A stretch of 64,000 bases of DNA. Source: Daphnia carinata (lineage: Eukaryota > Arthropoda > Branchiopoda > Diplostraca > Daphniidae). The stretch spans positions 2,046,001-2,110,000 of the forward strand of contig NC_081333.1 of assembly GCF_022539665.2 (NCBI RefSeq). Direction: 5' to 3'. Shown piece by piece: positions 48,696 through 60,339 of the stretch. Numbering within the stretch: the stretch's first letter is position 1; each line of letters opens with the position of its first letter. The notes beneath the pieces were generated by a model. It ran no database searches. It had not been told where the DNA came from and saw only the letters and a list, made by a program, of their open reading frames with translations. The position numbers and the translations under genes were made by a program.

Positions 48696-48968
48696 GTCAA
48701 CCCAGGCAGGGGGAGACACTGCCTTGTTGACCCACCGGGGAGATTACCCGGTGATTGGCTAAGAGAAGCCGGAAGAAGAGCTGAAGATTTGGAACATTTT
48801 TACAGGAGCGATTAACCTTTAGTTCGGATTTGTGGGCAGCCACGTCACCCTCCGTGAACACATCATCGGACGAAGCGGCACCCCACGTCCCCTTTCCGGC
48901 CAGAGCCCTCCAAACCTCGGTATATGTTGTTTTTATATATACCGTACAGTAGGGGCATGACCCCCTAC
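48696..48968. other. Block with four strong hairpins (structured RNA or foldback element)
   Basis: Perfect or near-perfect stems are: 48696-48731 (GTCAAC..AGGCAG with CTGCCT..GTTGAC), 48733-48753 (CACCGGG/CCCGGTG, 7-base loop), 48918-48944 (CGGTATAT/ATATACCG), and 48949-48968 (GTAGGGG/CCCCTAC, 6-base loop). The block is GC-richer than its surroundings and no open frame is convincing. It could be a structured non-coding RNA, a decayed foldback transposon or part of an LTR. Boundaries are uncertain. Confidence 0.45.
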
Positions 48969-49049
48969 GGGCTTATTACGAGTCAAGGGGAAACGGGGCT
49001 ACGGAAAGGAAGGGAGCCCAGATATGCACTTCAATTTTTTTAATATAAA

Positions 49050-49920
49050 ATACCGTCTCGGGAATCCGAATGAAGTATAGAAATATCATGTCATCCATCC
49101 AATCATTACAATTTATTCAGTGTCTTGCCCCAACCAAGAATTTTTTCAGATCCAATGTTACTATTAACCTACACTGAGAAAAGAAAAACAACACCATTAA
49201 GCATCTCAATTGTTGCTCATGGGACTTACATGTCTTATAGATTCAACTTCTGGCAGAAGCTTGGGAAAGGCCATCCAAATTGCAGATGAAAATCATTGTA
49301 TAAGGCTCTTGAATGATAAAATAGCACCCCTAGAATGTTGCATTGTTGATAGTTGTGTTCCCAGTATGCTGAAAATCCTTTCCTATTGGATAAATTTTTT
49401 TTTTTAGATTAGACATGGTTGGCAAAAAGCTGGAGAAATGCTTTGTCATAAATTCAAAATTATTTGAAGAAAAATCCTTTCATACCTAAAGAGTCCATGT
49501 ATGATGTTCATCTCTGCAATGGCAGCAAAATTAAAACATCTTTAGGGCCATTTAAGTACCCAGTTTCCCCAACACTCTGAACGTAAAGGACAAGTTGTTC
49601 TTTAGACAGAGAAGCAGAATTATTTGAGGCTTCTAGCTGTGACAGAACTATAAAGGATTGCTGTTACACAGGATTCATTCACACAAGATGGTACTACTCA
49701 TTAGACAATTTGCATACTCTATTACTTTACCTCATACCTTAATGGTAATGCACTTTCAGTGTTTTTCAACTGTAGGCTCACTCTTCCATCCTGTAACACT
49801 TCCAGACTTGACTTGATCCCCCACTAAAATTCTGTGAATGCAAAATAATAGCATTAAAAATACTTTTTCGATAGACAAAAAACCGAAAAGTACCCAATTC
49901 ATGTTTTATGTTGAACTCGT
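49050..49920. other. Gene-poor stretch with faint coding-like pieces
   Basis: The minus strand reads QLEASNNSASLSKEQLVLYV and then VGETGYLNGPKDVL at about 49520-49680. The plus strand is open at 49210-49407. Neither has a recognised family or firm splice sites. It may belong to the doubtful minus-strand gene immediately to the right. Confidence 0.3.
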
Positions 49921-49921
49921 G

Positions 49922-50498
49922 CTATTTCTGGGTTTCCGTACCACACCCATTTTCAGCCCAAATACGGTCCCACAATTGTTCACTTCCTTTGCTGCATGGA
50001 CTTATTACTAACAATTCTTTTAGTGCAGCACTAACAGAATTTAACTTTAACACACTGTCAGGTGGTAGACTGAATAAGTAAACAATAAATAATTGTTTGT
50101 TAAAATTCTATACTTATTTTGAATTCTTATTTGAAAAGTTTAGTTACCTGACTGTGTTCGCCTAATGCCAATTCATCCTCATGTTCAGTTAGGGATGAGT
50201 TTGGAAAAACCTCCTTCACTGTTTGGAAACTGTTCCATTCCAATTTGTTCTTTTCTCCTAGCTGAGCTTGTAGACTCAAAATTTGAGCTACAAAACACAA
50301 ATGAATAAAAGCAAATAAATAGAATCATTACGTATTAGGCCTTACCATCCTTAGCTTTGCTGTTATCTAATATTTTGTGTTGTTCCAATAATTGGGCCTG
50401 CAGCTTCATAATTTGATCTAATAAACAATAATTAATAATTGAAAACCAATATAATAATGTTTATACTTACCATCCTTTTGTTGTATTATCTTATCCAT
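49922..50498 (-). CDS. Doubtful small coiled-coil protein, frame broken at last exon
   Basis: The exon-like pieces have good GT/AG borders: 50471-50498 (starting MDKIIQQKD), 50346-50417 (QIMKLQAQLLEQHKILDNS), 50148-50287 (QILSLQAQLGEKNKLEWNS...GEHSQ). The first three join in phase and predict a short coiled coil with a repeated QIxxLQAQL heptad block. The fourth (to 49922, with LPPDSVLKLNSVSAALKELL and SEQLWDRIWAENG) is coding-like but one base out of frame; read directly, the protein stops after four residues. It is either a small real gene of about 84 residues or a pseudogene. I do not recognise the family. An imperfect 18-bp tandem repeat (50518-50562) lies just upstream of the start. Confidence 0.35.
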
Positions 50499-50968
50499 TT
50501 TTCAATTGTTCCTCCAGCCACGCGTTATTCTCCATCCACGCATTATTCTCCATCCACGCTACTGAACTAACTGCGAATGGCATCCAATGGACTGAAATTG
50601 CCTACGCCAGTAATAACGAGTCTGAGCGGTAGATGGCTACGTGTCGGAAAAAAAGAAAAAAAAGCGATTTTTTTTTCCGACATTTTTTGTTTTGTAAAAC
50701 GGATTGCCATACCTTCCTACTTTTTCATTTTTGCCAAAAATCTAGAAATAATTCTAAATATAGTTGATTTAGAATTAAATGTGGATCACGAAAATCAACG
50801 TTGTTTTTATGTACGACCTATAGTTTTTGAGTTATTCTAAGTTTAAAGTGATTCCCTTTAACCATTTTGATTCCATTTTATCCAAAAAACGCGATCACGG
50901 AATCAGTGATTAAAGTACATTAGGTTTCATCGAATTTTAAGTCAGAATTATAAGTTCATAGTTTTTAA

Positions 50969-51003
50969 ATAAAAAGTCGGGCTTTATTAAAACGTCGGGC
51001 TTA
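50969..51003. repeat. Paired GTCGGGCTTA motif (dispersed element end)
   Basis: AAGTCGGGCTTTATT and ACGTCGGGCTTAAA occur in tandem, matching the ends of the element at 5.7-6.05 kb and the triplicate at 40.1 kb. About 130-200 bases to the left (50765-50850) the sequence resembles the reverse complement of 5865-5950. Confidence 0.45.
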
Positions 51004-54000
51004 AAAATTTTATTTTTTATTATGGGGAGTTAGGAATTGCGATAATAGATGGCGTATACGCAAAAAAGAATTTTAAAATGAAACACAGTAGAATGAAAAT
51101 TGAACGCGGTTTTCGATTCAGCTATTGGTTTTCTCCTTAAACCCGCCGTTTTGGAAATAAAAGAAAACACATGTGTGTTAGCGATACTTTATTGTCTGTT
51201 TTTTACGTTTAATATAAAAAACTATAATGCAAAAAAAACGTAAAAGACATGCCTTCATATGGGAATTACCAATTTGAATTCCCCCCAAAAAAGGAAAAGT
51301 CGTGCTTGTTTTCTCAGGATTGTTGTTATACGGAAATTGTTCATTTTTTATCCCGGAATGTGCTGTCATCTGGTGGTCAATAAAATTATTAAGCTGCAAA
51401 AATAATAATAGAAATTCTTTATAGAACAAAAATACGGTGAACGTTGAATCCGGATTTCTTTATGCCTTGTTAGACCAGACGGAAAATAAACAAAAATAGT
51501 TAATGCTATCGGACAGATATTGTCTCAACGGGACGTAATCAAGAGCAATCGATTTCCGGCAACGGAGGTTTCGCTTCCTCTCTTGAAAAGTAAAGGTTAA
51601 CGTTCCAACGATACTTCGCACCTCCCGAGGGTTGTTGGCGTCGTCTCATTCGGTCGCATGTTATTTTTACTGATTAGCCCGACTCGACGGTTACCGATAA
51701 GGAGCGAAAGGCGACGGATGTTCAATCTTTTTCTTTTTTTTTTTCTTTGCTTTTCTCTTTCATCTTTTCTCATCTATTTGGGAGAAAGACAAGTCCGCTG
51801 GGCGCCATAGGGTATCTAGTCAGGCCGACGCCCAAAAGTTTCTCGGCTTTTTCTAAATATAGGAACGCTTTCTCGATATTCAAAATAAAGAAGCGCTGAT
51901 AATAGGAGCAGTATAAAGGTAGACACCATGAAATGAGGAGCGGCCCAAGAATAACGCAAAAATCCTGACAAGCGCATCTCCTGATTGGCCAATGATTACA
52001 TCCATCGATCGCCGAATGTCAAGGGAACTTCGGAAACGCATACTCACCAGGAGCATAAACACGACCACCACCCTAAATTATGATTCATCAAATTACTATG
52101 GATATACTAGTTATACCACTCACTACCGTCGACAATCAGTCATCGATTAAAAGAGAGAGGATATGTTTTGAAGAAACAAGAATGATGAAATCCATTGCGA
52201 ATGAATTATTCAAAAGATCACAGAAATGTAGGGGAGGAAGAAGGAGAAGCACACCGAAATCTGGTTATTCAACATGGGGCGAAAGTTTTTCTTTTTGATT
52301 GGGGACATGTTTAATTTTAGCTGACGGGTATACGATCCTCTTTAGGAAGAAACGAATCGACGATCGTGACAGACAAACACACAATCGGTCAAGGTTTTTA
52401 CACCGACGCCGCCCTGCTGTTGCCAGCCCGTCACCTCGCTTTTGAACGTGTCTATATGGTATTGGTCATAAATACGATATGCATGATGGTCTTTTCCCTT
52501 TTTTTCAAGGGTAAAAAAACTGCATCCACGTGTCGGAAAATATCGAGTGTTTACATATAGAAAGAGAATGCCATTTCCTTGATGGTTGGCAACCGGCAGT
52601 TCATCCTCAACTGTCATAGTCCGGTTTGCTTTTTCCTTTATCCTTGTCTTTTGTGGCGTGACAAATTTACCAGTCACGTTCTCATGGTTGGCGTGTTGAC
52701 TGGCTGCATGTGTATCAGCTCCGTTTCTTGTTTAAATATCCCATTCCCTTAAAAAACAAAAAAAACACAACGCTCTTCCAGAAAAGATGAAACATCCTAC
52801 ATGTTGATAGGTGTTCAAGCGTGTGGGGGCACGTCGAACTGTAGAAAATTCCGGCCGGAATTATCACCCAGGGAGTCGTATATAACGGGATCTACTTGGC
52901 TCCTCGTTACAGCGAAATCTCTTACACGTCTTAAGTTGATGAGGAACAGACGAGTTTTTTGGCGCCACACTTGCGTGACATGTTTGTGCTCCTGGTTGCG
53001 CTCTGATTATGCAAATTCGACCAACAAGGAAGAAGACAGGAATGACGCAGTTGGCGAAACGGGAGAACCTTATTCCTCCGCTCCAAGGCCCCGTCTAGGC
53101 AGAGAATCAACATAGACGAATGTGAGTAAAATTACTTGTGATTTCAAAAAAGGCAATGATATCACTAACAGGACATTGACGGCTAACGAACCGCCATCGA
53201 TCTCACGTCTGTTTTTTGTTGTAGTTTTTTTTTTTTTAACTTTCTCCATGACATCAAATGGTGAGTCATTTTTCCATGTCAAAATATGTTGGTAGGCTAA
53301 CCAAAGGAAGTCTTTGAGGTTATAAATAAAAAGAGGACATGGCTAATGTACGGAATTCTGTGCGTATACGTTCCAAGAATAAGAATGAACGCTACTCGGC
53401 GTAACGAAATCACTTGCGCCGCTTGTGCGAGATGTCAGGCCCTTTTTTGGGGAGGTCCAATCAGTAGCCATAGTAGACGACTTGATTCAATCTACTTGTA
53501 TATTTTTGTTTTTGGAGATGTACACACGAGCCTTATTCATTCGATGCGTCACACCACCAAAAAAATCCAAAAATTTTTAAGAAAAAAAAATTCTTAGGTT
53601 TTTTTTGTTATTTTTTTTTAAGGACAAATTTTTTTATTTATATTTTGTTTTCATTTCAAAAAAGGTAAGACAGGGCAGGGAGGAAACAAAATAATAAAAA
53701 AAAATTCAATAAAAAAAGAGCAAAGACAGCACTCATGTTTTATGTCTTTTCAGCGCCGGCTGATAGATTGCCAAAGTGAGGAGGGCGACACAACGGAGAA
53801 TTGAAGAAAGAAATGATGCTGTAAAAAACAACGTTAACAGATGCTAAAAAAAAAAAACACACGCACAAAAATGTTGAAAACGTCGCAAGATTTTTCGGTT
53901 TTTTAAAACTTGATACATCATCCGACAGAATAGGTGTTTTCAATTCTTTTTGCTATCTGCTTATTGATCTATTGCATATGAGGGCAAACTGTTGAAAAAA

Positions 54001-54722
54001 AAATACAGTGAAAAATAATTCTCCTGATTTTGATGATGATTAAAAAGGAAAAAAAGCCTTTTCTTTCGCAAGATATTGGAGAGCCATTCGTTATCTTTAT
54101 ACACGCGAAAAGAATTCGATTTGACAGAATTAGGCGACAATATCCCGTGCAGTGTTTTCAACATAAACAAGAAGGAAAGGAGAGATAATATGATAATAAT
54201 TAAGCAGTGAGTGATTATACTGAATAGTACTTTAAAATGATTGGCACAACAAAACTGAAGGGGAGGGAGAGGAAAAAAAAGTGGTGCCGGTGAATTATGA
54301 TGTAAAGAGTTGGCGAGTCCCGCCTCTCACCTTAAAAATAAAAATATCTTCTTTAATGAATTATCAGGATTAATAGAAGAGTGCATTTCTGTGTTTCTTT
54401 TTTCTTTCTCTTCGGGGTGGTGATTATTTTGAGTCAAAATATACGGAATGCGATTAGGGAAGAAAAAAAAATTCATGGTGAAATAATTAGTCGTGGCGGT
54501 AACAACGATGCACTATACATAATACGCAAATTCACTTTTTTCTGATTTTCTTTTTTAATCAATATTATCAAGATTTAAAAAAAATTCTAAATAATCAACT
54601 TGGGTTTAGACAAAAAAGTGAGAAGCTTGGAGTTTGCGGGGGCATAAAATAAAGGGAAAAAATTCAAATGAAATAAAATAAATGAATGGCGGGATAGTTT
54701 TAGATATTTTCCTCGTGTTAAA
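51004..54722. other. Gene-poor intergenic DNA
   Basis: No supported gene. Open frames at 52342-52677 (minus), 52801-53115 (plus) and others lack motifs, and their codon use looks random. The right part, up to 54722, presumably includes the Syndecan 3' UTR (A/T-rich, read on the minus strand). Confidence 0.45.
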
Positions 54723-57241
54723 TTAAGCGTAAAATTCGCGACTGTTTTTGTTGTACGGGTGCGAATTGGGCGAATTGCGTTTTGGCTCGTCGAGAACGTA
54801 CGATCCTTCGTCCTTCTTGCGCATGCGGTAGACGATGAACATGACGAGCAGGATGGCGCAGAGCAGACCCACAACGGCTCCGCCGATCACAGCTGTAAAC
54901 AAAGTTGAAAAACATTCACGATTATCAGACTTAACGAAACGGATCAAAAGAGGTCGAGTGGAGCATCAAGAACAACAGCGGCGGCACATTCACACGATAG
55001 ACATTCCCAAACGTATTGGCGCTTGTCTGACTGTGTGATAGGCCATATGGCCGCACCACCCAAAGCAGAAAAAAAAGGGAGGGCAAGTCTGTTAAAAACA
55101 AAAATCAAAAGAAACCGACGCGGAAATCCCTCGATGATAGAAAAACTAGCAAATGGTGGCAACAACTGGCCAGATTACACTAGAGACTCGACCAGCAGCC
55201 CTCCCTTGAAGAATAAAAGAAAAACCCGACGACGAAAACAACAACAAAAAAAAGGGGGCGCATACACACACACACACAAACAGAAGATATGAAAGAAACA
55301 AAAAAAAACAAAAACAAAAAAAGGTACGAAGAATAGGGAAAGCCTTATCTGTTTTGTGTTTAATAAACTTACCGGCGAGTATTCCTGGCTGGGCGAAGAA
55401 AGAGGCTTGGCGATCATCCGGCTTGTGATCGAGGATCTGGACGTCATTGTTGCCTCGGTTGCCATCCGGAGAGCCATGAGAAGGATCCACGGGCCTTGGT
55501 GTTGTCATCGGCTCGACCGGAACCTGGTTCTCATCTCGACTACCGGACGGTGGTGGAGACGAAGGGGCCTGGGTAGTTTCCTTTGGCGCCTTGGTCGGAG
55601 AGGTGGGCGGTGCGACAACCACCACTTCGGGCTTCTTCTCGGGTTTCATCGTCGTTTTTGGCACCGGTTCCGTAATGACGGAATTGACGTCGATGCCACC
55701 GATAGCATCCTCATCTGTCGCGGTCTCGTCATAGTCATCTTCGTCTTCTTCGTTCTCCTCATCGACGTTTGATCCAGTTCCAGCGCCGGAACCGCCAGAA
55801 CCGTCAAAGTTGTCATCGTCTTCGTCATCATCGACAGCGGCAGATGCCGACGACGGAGGCTTGCCCGACGAAGGTGAGGCCGCCACGGGACTCACTTTGG
55901 GTGGTACCACCACGTCATCCTTGTAGTCGTCGTTGATGCCCGTCGTCATGTTTTTGTTACTGCTGCCCATGTTTGTGGTAGTGGCGGCCGTAGTTCCGGC
56001 GTCCTTGGCCTTTTTGGCTGGCTCTACCGGCACGGGGTTGTCGTCGTACTCTTCAACGTCCTCTTCGTCCTCCTCTTCTTCCCCTTCATCCTCGTCTTCA
56101 ACCCCGAGGGCTGAAACAATAAACCATAGCAAGATGTTCAAATCGAAACTTATTTTCAAGAGGGAGAGAGAGAGGGAGAAAATGAAACACACATCGTAGT
56201 AGGCTGCAACAACAAGAGCCAGCTCATCCGATATTTTTCTTACCCGGTTTCAGGGGACCTAATCCGGAAGCTTCATCAGCCAGCTGAATATCGTCGTCAC
56301 CTTCATCGTCAATGTACAAATCGTCCAGAGCTTTTAGATTGAGCCCACTTACTTGCTGCTGCAATATTACAAGAAGATTAAATGTTATTCTATAATTCAT
56401 TTGCATTTTACAAGCTCCTAGACAGGACTTTCAAATTGGGGCATCAAAAAAGGATGACGACAGATCCACACAAGATGGAAAAATTCAAATGAATAAATCA
56501 TCGACTAATCCTTGACTAGGGCTTCTTTCTTCATTTGTTTTCATTTTATTGTCGTTTTGCTCTTTGGCAAGGAAAAATCCTTGAGACCTCCATTGGCCTA
56601 GATTACCAGAAAAGGACGTTCATTCATGTAACTTAAGGTTAGGCAAAAGCTTATGTTCAACCGAGGTCATTTCATGCAAATTCGTGTCTTTTTCTCCCGT
56701 ATTCGAGAAAAACAGATTTTCGTAATATCTACCGCAACAAAAAATTTGCTTGTTTTTTTTTCTATACTGTTGTTATTACTTTTTAAAACATCTGGGAATA
56801 GAAATGAACAGGAATGTCCTGATTTGAACATCAGACGCCATATTTTCTTGAGCGGCTCATGGGAGTCCCTCTCGTTGGTGTTGATGCTAATGTCATCAAC
56901 GGACCCAGGAACAAACACAAACAACTTAACCGAAATATTTAAAACATACACACAAAAAAAAATTGAAAGAATAAGGCAATAACATTCACACAAACTATTA
57001 TTTTTGCGGCGTAATAACTGGAATGAAAACGCTAAAAAAAATTGTAGGCCACAACAGCGTGTGTGATATCAAGATGTGGGCGGGCATCTTGACATGAGTC
57101 GAAATGTGTGAAACGATCGATAAAAGTGATGGCATTCATTCTTACCTTGGCAACCGATGATGATGCACTGTTGATGCTACTGCTAACCGAACTTGCAGCC
57201 AAGAGAGCGACAAAAATCGCCATATGTATTCTGGGATTCAT
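54723..57241 (-). CDS. Sdc: Syndecan, heparan-sulfate proteoglycan core
   Basis: Four minus-strand exons in phase: 57146-57241, 56244-56358, 55373-56110, 54723-54892, encoding 372 residues. Residues 1 to about 22 form a signal peptide (MNPRIHMAIFVALLAASS). The ectodomain of about 290 residues is strongly acidic and Pro/Thr-rich with Ser-Gly sites in acidic surroundings (VSGL, EASGLG, DGSGGSGAGTGS), the signature of glycosaminoglycan attachment. The single transmembrane helix (AVIGGAVVGLLCAILLVMFI) is followed by the diagnostic cytoplasmic tail: C1 RMRKKDEGSYVLDEPK, a short variable part, and C2 ending in EFYA, the PDZ-binding tail for syntenin/CASK. It acts as a co-receptor for growth factors, Slit and matrix at the cell surface. 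The exon structure (signal, ectodomain, transmembrane/tail) matches the family. The acceptor of exon 2 has a tandem CAG, so one Gln (56356-56358) may be optional. Confidence 0.95.
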
Positions 57242-58570
57242 TTTTTCTTGTTTCCTGAGAGTGTGTGTTTGCCTTAAGTGTGAGAGGGTGGAGAGATTTT
57301 TATTTATTTTTTAAGAGCCGGATATCCGTTACTTAAGTTTCTTCCAAGATTCGTGTTATTTAAATACAAAACTCGAGAACGTTTTAGAATAAATTAGGAT
57401 TGGTATTCCTTAATGTCCGTTTTTCTAATTTTCTAGTCACAGATGGTGATGCTCAGGTCAGGCTGTGCATTTTTTCTTTCTTCGCACTTCTTCTCTCACA
57501 CAGGCGCTCACACAACCACACACTGAAAGAAATGAATCAATGACGACGTAGATTCAGGACGGAATGCAATATCAACAGAACAAAGAGTGTGCTGCCGTAA
57601 TTGGCCAAATTGCGAGATGCACTTCTCGATGTGTAACCAAAGGCCGAAAAAGAAAGATCCAAACTCACGCCCAGCTTTTTCAAACACACCAGCTGACGGT
57701 CGCCATTGAAATTCAACTGAACTAGATTGTCCTTGGGTTTCTTTGTGTCGCTCCGCCATTCGCTCTTCCCTGCCATCTGTTGGTAGCTTTCTAGCTCCCC
57801 CCACTTTCACATGAACCATGCAACAGAATCGAAGGACTTGTTCTAGGAATAAGAAAAAGACAGGGATGAACAAAAACCACTTTGCGGAAAAAGGGAAAGA
57901 AAAATTAATCTCATTATTTCCTCATCATGTTGAGAAAAATGAATGACTCAATTTGGGTCAGGGATTCAGCGCTTAAAATATCTTCATGTTGACTGCGCCG
58001 TGGTTGGTTTTGGCGATCCGTCATGGAATTTTTGTAGACAAAAAGACCAGACAAACTCACATGTACTGGTGAAGTCATTTTCCGTCGGGTGTTAAAAACC
58101 TAGAAGGTCCTCGATACTAGTATAGTCACAGAACAGAAAAACTAAGAAAATATAGAGGGGAAATTTAATGTTTGTTGTTTCTCCCTCCCTCTTACACTCC
58201 TTTTCTTTTTACGATCGAGGGTTGCCTGTTCCGGCCCCATTGTTTTCCGAGACTGCGCGGGTGTTCTCGAAATTCTTTTCGTTACATCTTCTTTTCTCAA
58301 AACAAAATGAAAGGGTTCGAAAAATTCTTGAGCGATATACCACTGTTAGAGAGGCCGTTTTCCCATTTCATCTGTTTTATTATTTTATTTCCTACTTTCT
58401 CTGAAGTTCAAAACTCCAAGTCTCCAAACTTCCCATCTCTCCAAGGCAGCACACATTCTTTTGAAATGAGAAGAGGCTTCTTAGTTGGACTAGGGATACC
58501 ATCCAACGAATTGTCACAATTATACTCACAAATCACAACTTGAAAATACTTTGACTTCAGAAGCCGGGAA
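57242..58570. promoter_or_regulatory. Divergent promoter interval, Syndecan (-) and SNRNP40 (+)
   Basis: The 1.3-kb spacer between two start codons pointing away from each other must hold both 5' UTRs and promoters. No TATA box or initiator can be assigned with confidence. A minus-strand ORF inside it is listed separately. Confidence 0.4.
57537..57776 (-). CDS. Possible 79-residue small membrane protein ORF
   Basis: An uninterrupted ATG-stop frame on the minus strand with a hydrophobic C-terminal segment (STLFVLLILHSVLNL). It lies upstream of Syndecan on the same strand and may simply be part of its 5' UTR or an upstream ORF. I recognise no family, and an overlapping longer frame (57508-57873) is equally open. 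Only the hydrophobic helix favours coding. Confidence 0.2.
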   Translation of the reverse strand: MAGKSEWRSDTKKPKDNLVQLNFNGDRQLVCLKKLGVSLDLSFSAFGYTSRSASRNLANYGSTLFVLLILHSVLNLRRH

Positions 58571-60231
58571 ATGGCGCTTGTTTCAGTAAACAATCCCAAT
58601 AATAATGAACTGGTATCAGCCACGCCGGGTCAAGTGGTTCTGCAGCAGGTTTGATTTATTAATATTTTCCCATAACTTTGCAAAGATCGGTTAGGTTTCC
58701 TGAAAGAAACCTAAATGTTTTAACCACATGCTTCTTAGCAATAGGCAGCATGTTTTGATGTGAATGATGCAAACTATTAATGACATTGAGCTTTGCATCT
58801 CTAGGGCCCAGCTAGAACCTCTAGCCTTATGGCTCCCATAATGCTACTTGCTGGACATCCTGGAGAAATTTTTGGACTCAAATTTCATCCTGATGGCCAG
58901 TTTTTAGTTTCTTCTGGGTTCGATAGACAAATCTGTAAGCATTGCAGCTAAGATTAAGATTTATTCTTCTAAGTACTAACCTTTCTTGTTGAACAGTTTT
59001 ATGGAATGTATATGGAGAATGTGAAAACTTTGCTGTTCTTTCTGGTCACACTGGAGCAATTATGGATCTGCAACTGTCCACTGATGGTGATACCATTTAC
59101 ACTGCTAGCACTGACAAAACGATATGTCTGTGGGACACCAGGACTGGAGCCAAAATAAAAAAATTAAAAGGTATAATTTTGGTATGTTTTTTTTTTACTG
59201 AATAGATAATTGTATTTGAATATTACTAGGCCATTCTTCATTCGTCAATGCTATTCATCCTGCCCGAAGAGGCCCACCTCTGCTTTGCAGTGCCTCAGAT
59301 GATTGCAATATCAAAGTTTGGGATCCAAGAAAGAGAACAGAGACTGTGTCATTGGATAATTCTTACCAAGTTACAGCTGTTACCTTCAATGACACTGCCG
59401 AACAGGTCATTTCAGCAGGAATCGACAACGACGTTAAGGTAAGAATTCTCCTCAAACAAATTTTACACCCAATGATAATTATTTTAGCAGATGCATGCCA
59501 GTCGTTCTGGCATGGATTGTCTTTTATCCTGCCATGGCTTTCGTTTGCGATATGTATCATTATATTTAAACGTGAAAAGTAGAACAGTCGTTCGTGGGTG
59601 GTGTAAAAAACTTCCACTCATCTTGTCCTTGAGCTAATTATCTTTAATTTGTGGACAGATGGTAAATCATACAAATTTTTTATAGGTATGGGATCTCAGG
59701 AAAAACGCTCTTCTATACTCGTTGAAGGGCCATTCAGACACCGTGACTGGCTTAGCTTTAAGCCCTGATGGATCTTTCGTATTGTCAAATTCGATGGATA
59801 ATTCGTTACGAGTTTGGGATATCCGACCTTTCGCTCCTCAAGAACGTTGTATCAAAATGATGGTTGGCCATGCTCATAATTTTGAAAAGGTAAGAAATGA
59901 TTTTTTCATTATTTCAGGATTATTTTCTAAATCTTTCCTACAATTTCAGAACTTACTTCGTTGCTCTTGGTCGCCCGATGGAAACAAAATTTCCGCTGGT
60001 TCTGCAGACAGATTTGTTTATATATGGGATACTACATCACGTCGTATTATTTACAAACTACCTGGCCACAATGGAAGCGTCAACGATGTAGTTTTCCATC
60101 CAAAGGAACCCATTAGTATTTTCCCACATTTTAAATACCATCCAACATTAAACTAATTTCCATACTTGATTCTTGTAGTTGCTTCTGGTGCCAGTGACAA
60201 GCTCATCTACCTGGGGGAAATCGAACCGTAA
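58571..60231 (+). CDS. SNRNP40: U5 snRNP 40-kDa WD40 protein
   Basis: Seven exons join in phase: 58571-58648, 58805-58934, 58997-59170, 59230-59438, 59686-59889, 59950-60115, 60179-60231, giving 337 residues (human 357). Seven WD40 repeats are visible, each with GH near its start and WD-type endings: GHPGEIFGLKFHPDG/LWNVYG, GHTGAIMDLQLS/LWDTRTG, GHSSFVNAIHP/VWDPRK, AVTFNDTAEQ/VWDLRK, GHSDTVTGLALSPDG/VWDIRP, LLRCSWSPDGNKI/IWDTTS and GHNGSVNDVVFHPKEP. The end, ASDKLIYLGEIEP, matches the family's C terminus. The protein is a propeller in the U5 snRNP that contacts Prp8 and acts in nuclear pre-mRNA splicing. The short N terminus before the propeller starts at the ATG at 58571. Introns are small (56-250 bases), ordinary for this genome. 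Confidence 0.95.
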
Positions 60232-60283
60232 ATGAAAAGGGTATTTTTTTTTCCAACTACAAAAATGGCAAGAATCAGCGACA

Positions 60284-60289
60284 AATAAA
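60284..60289 (+). terminator. SNRNP40 polyadenylation signal
   Basis: A canonical AATAAA lies 53 bases after the SNRNP40 stop codon. Confidence 0.6.
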
Positions 60290-60339
60290 CAAAACATTCT
60301 TTTACGCAAACGCAAAAATCTTTTACGTGTTTCAGCATG

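Noticed and set aside
52342-53115. Open frames on both strands around 52.3-53.1 kb
   Set aside because: No family resemblance, no consistent splice borders, and codon composition like surrounding non-coding DNA.
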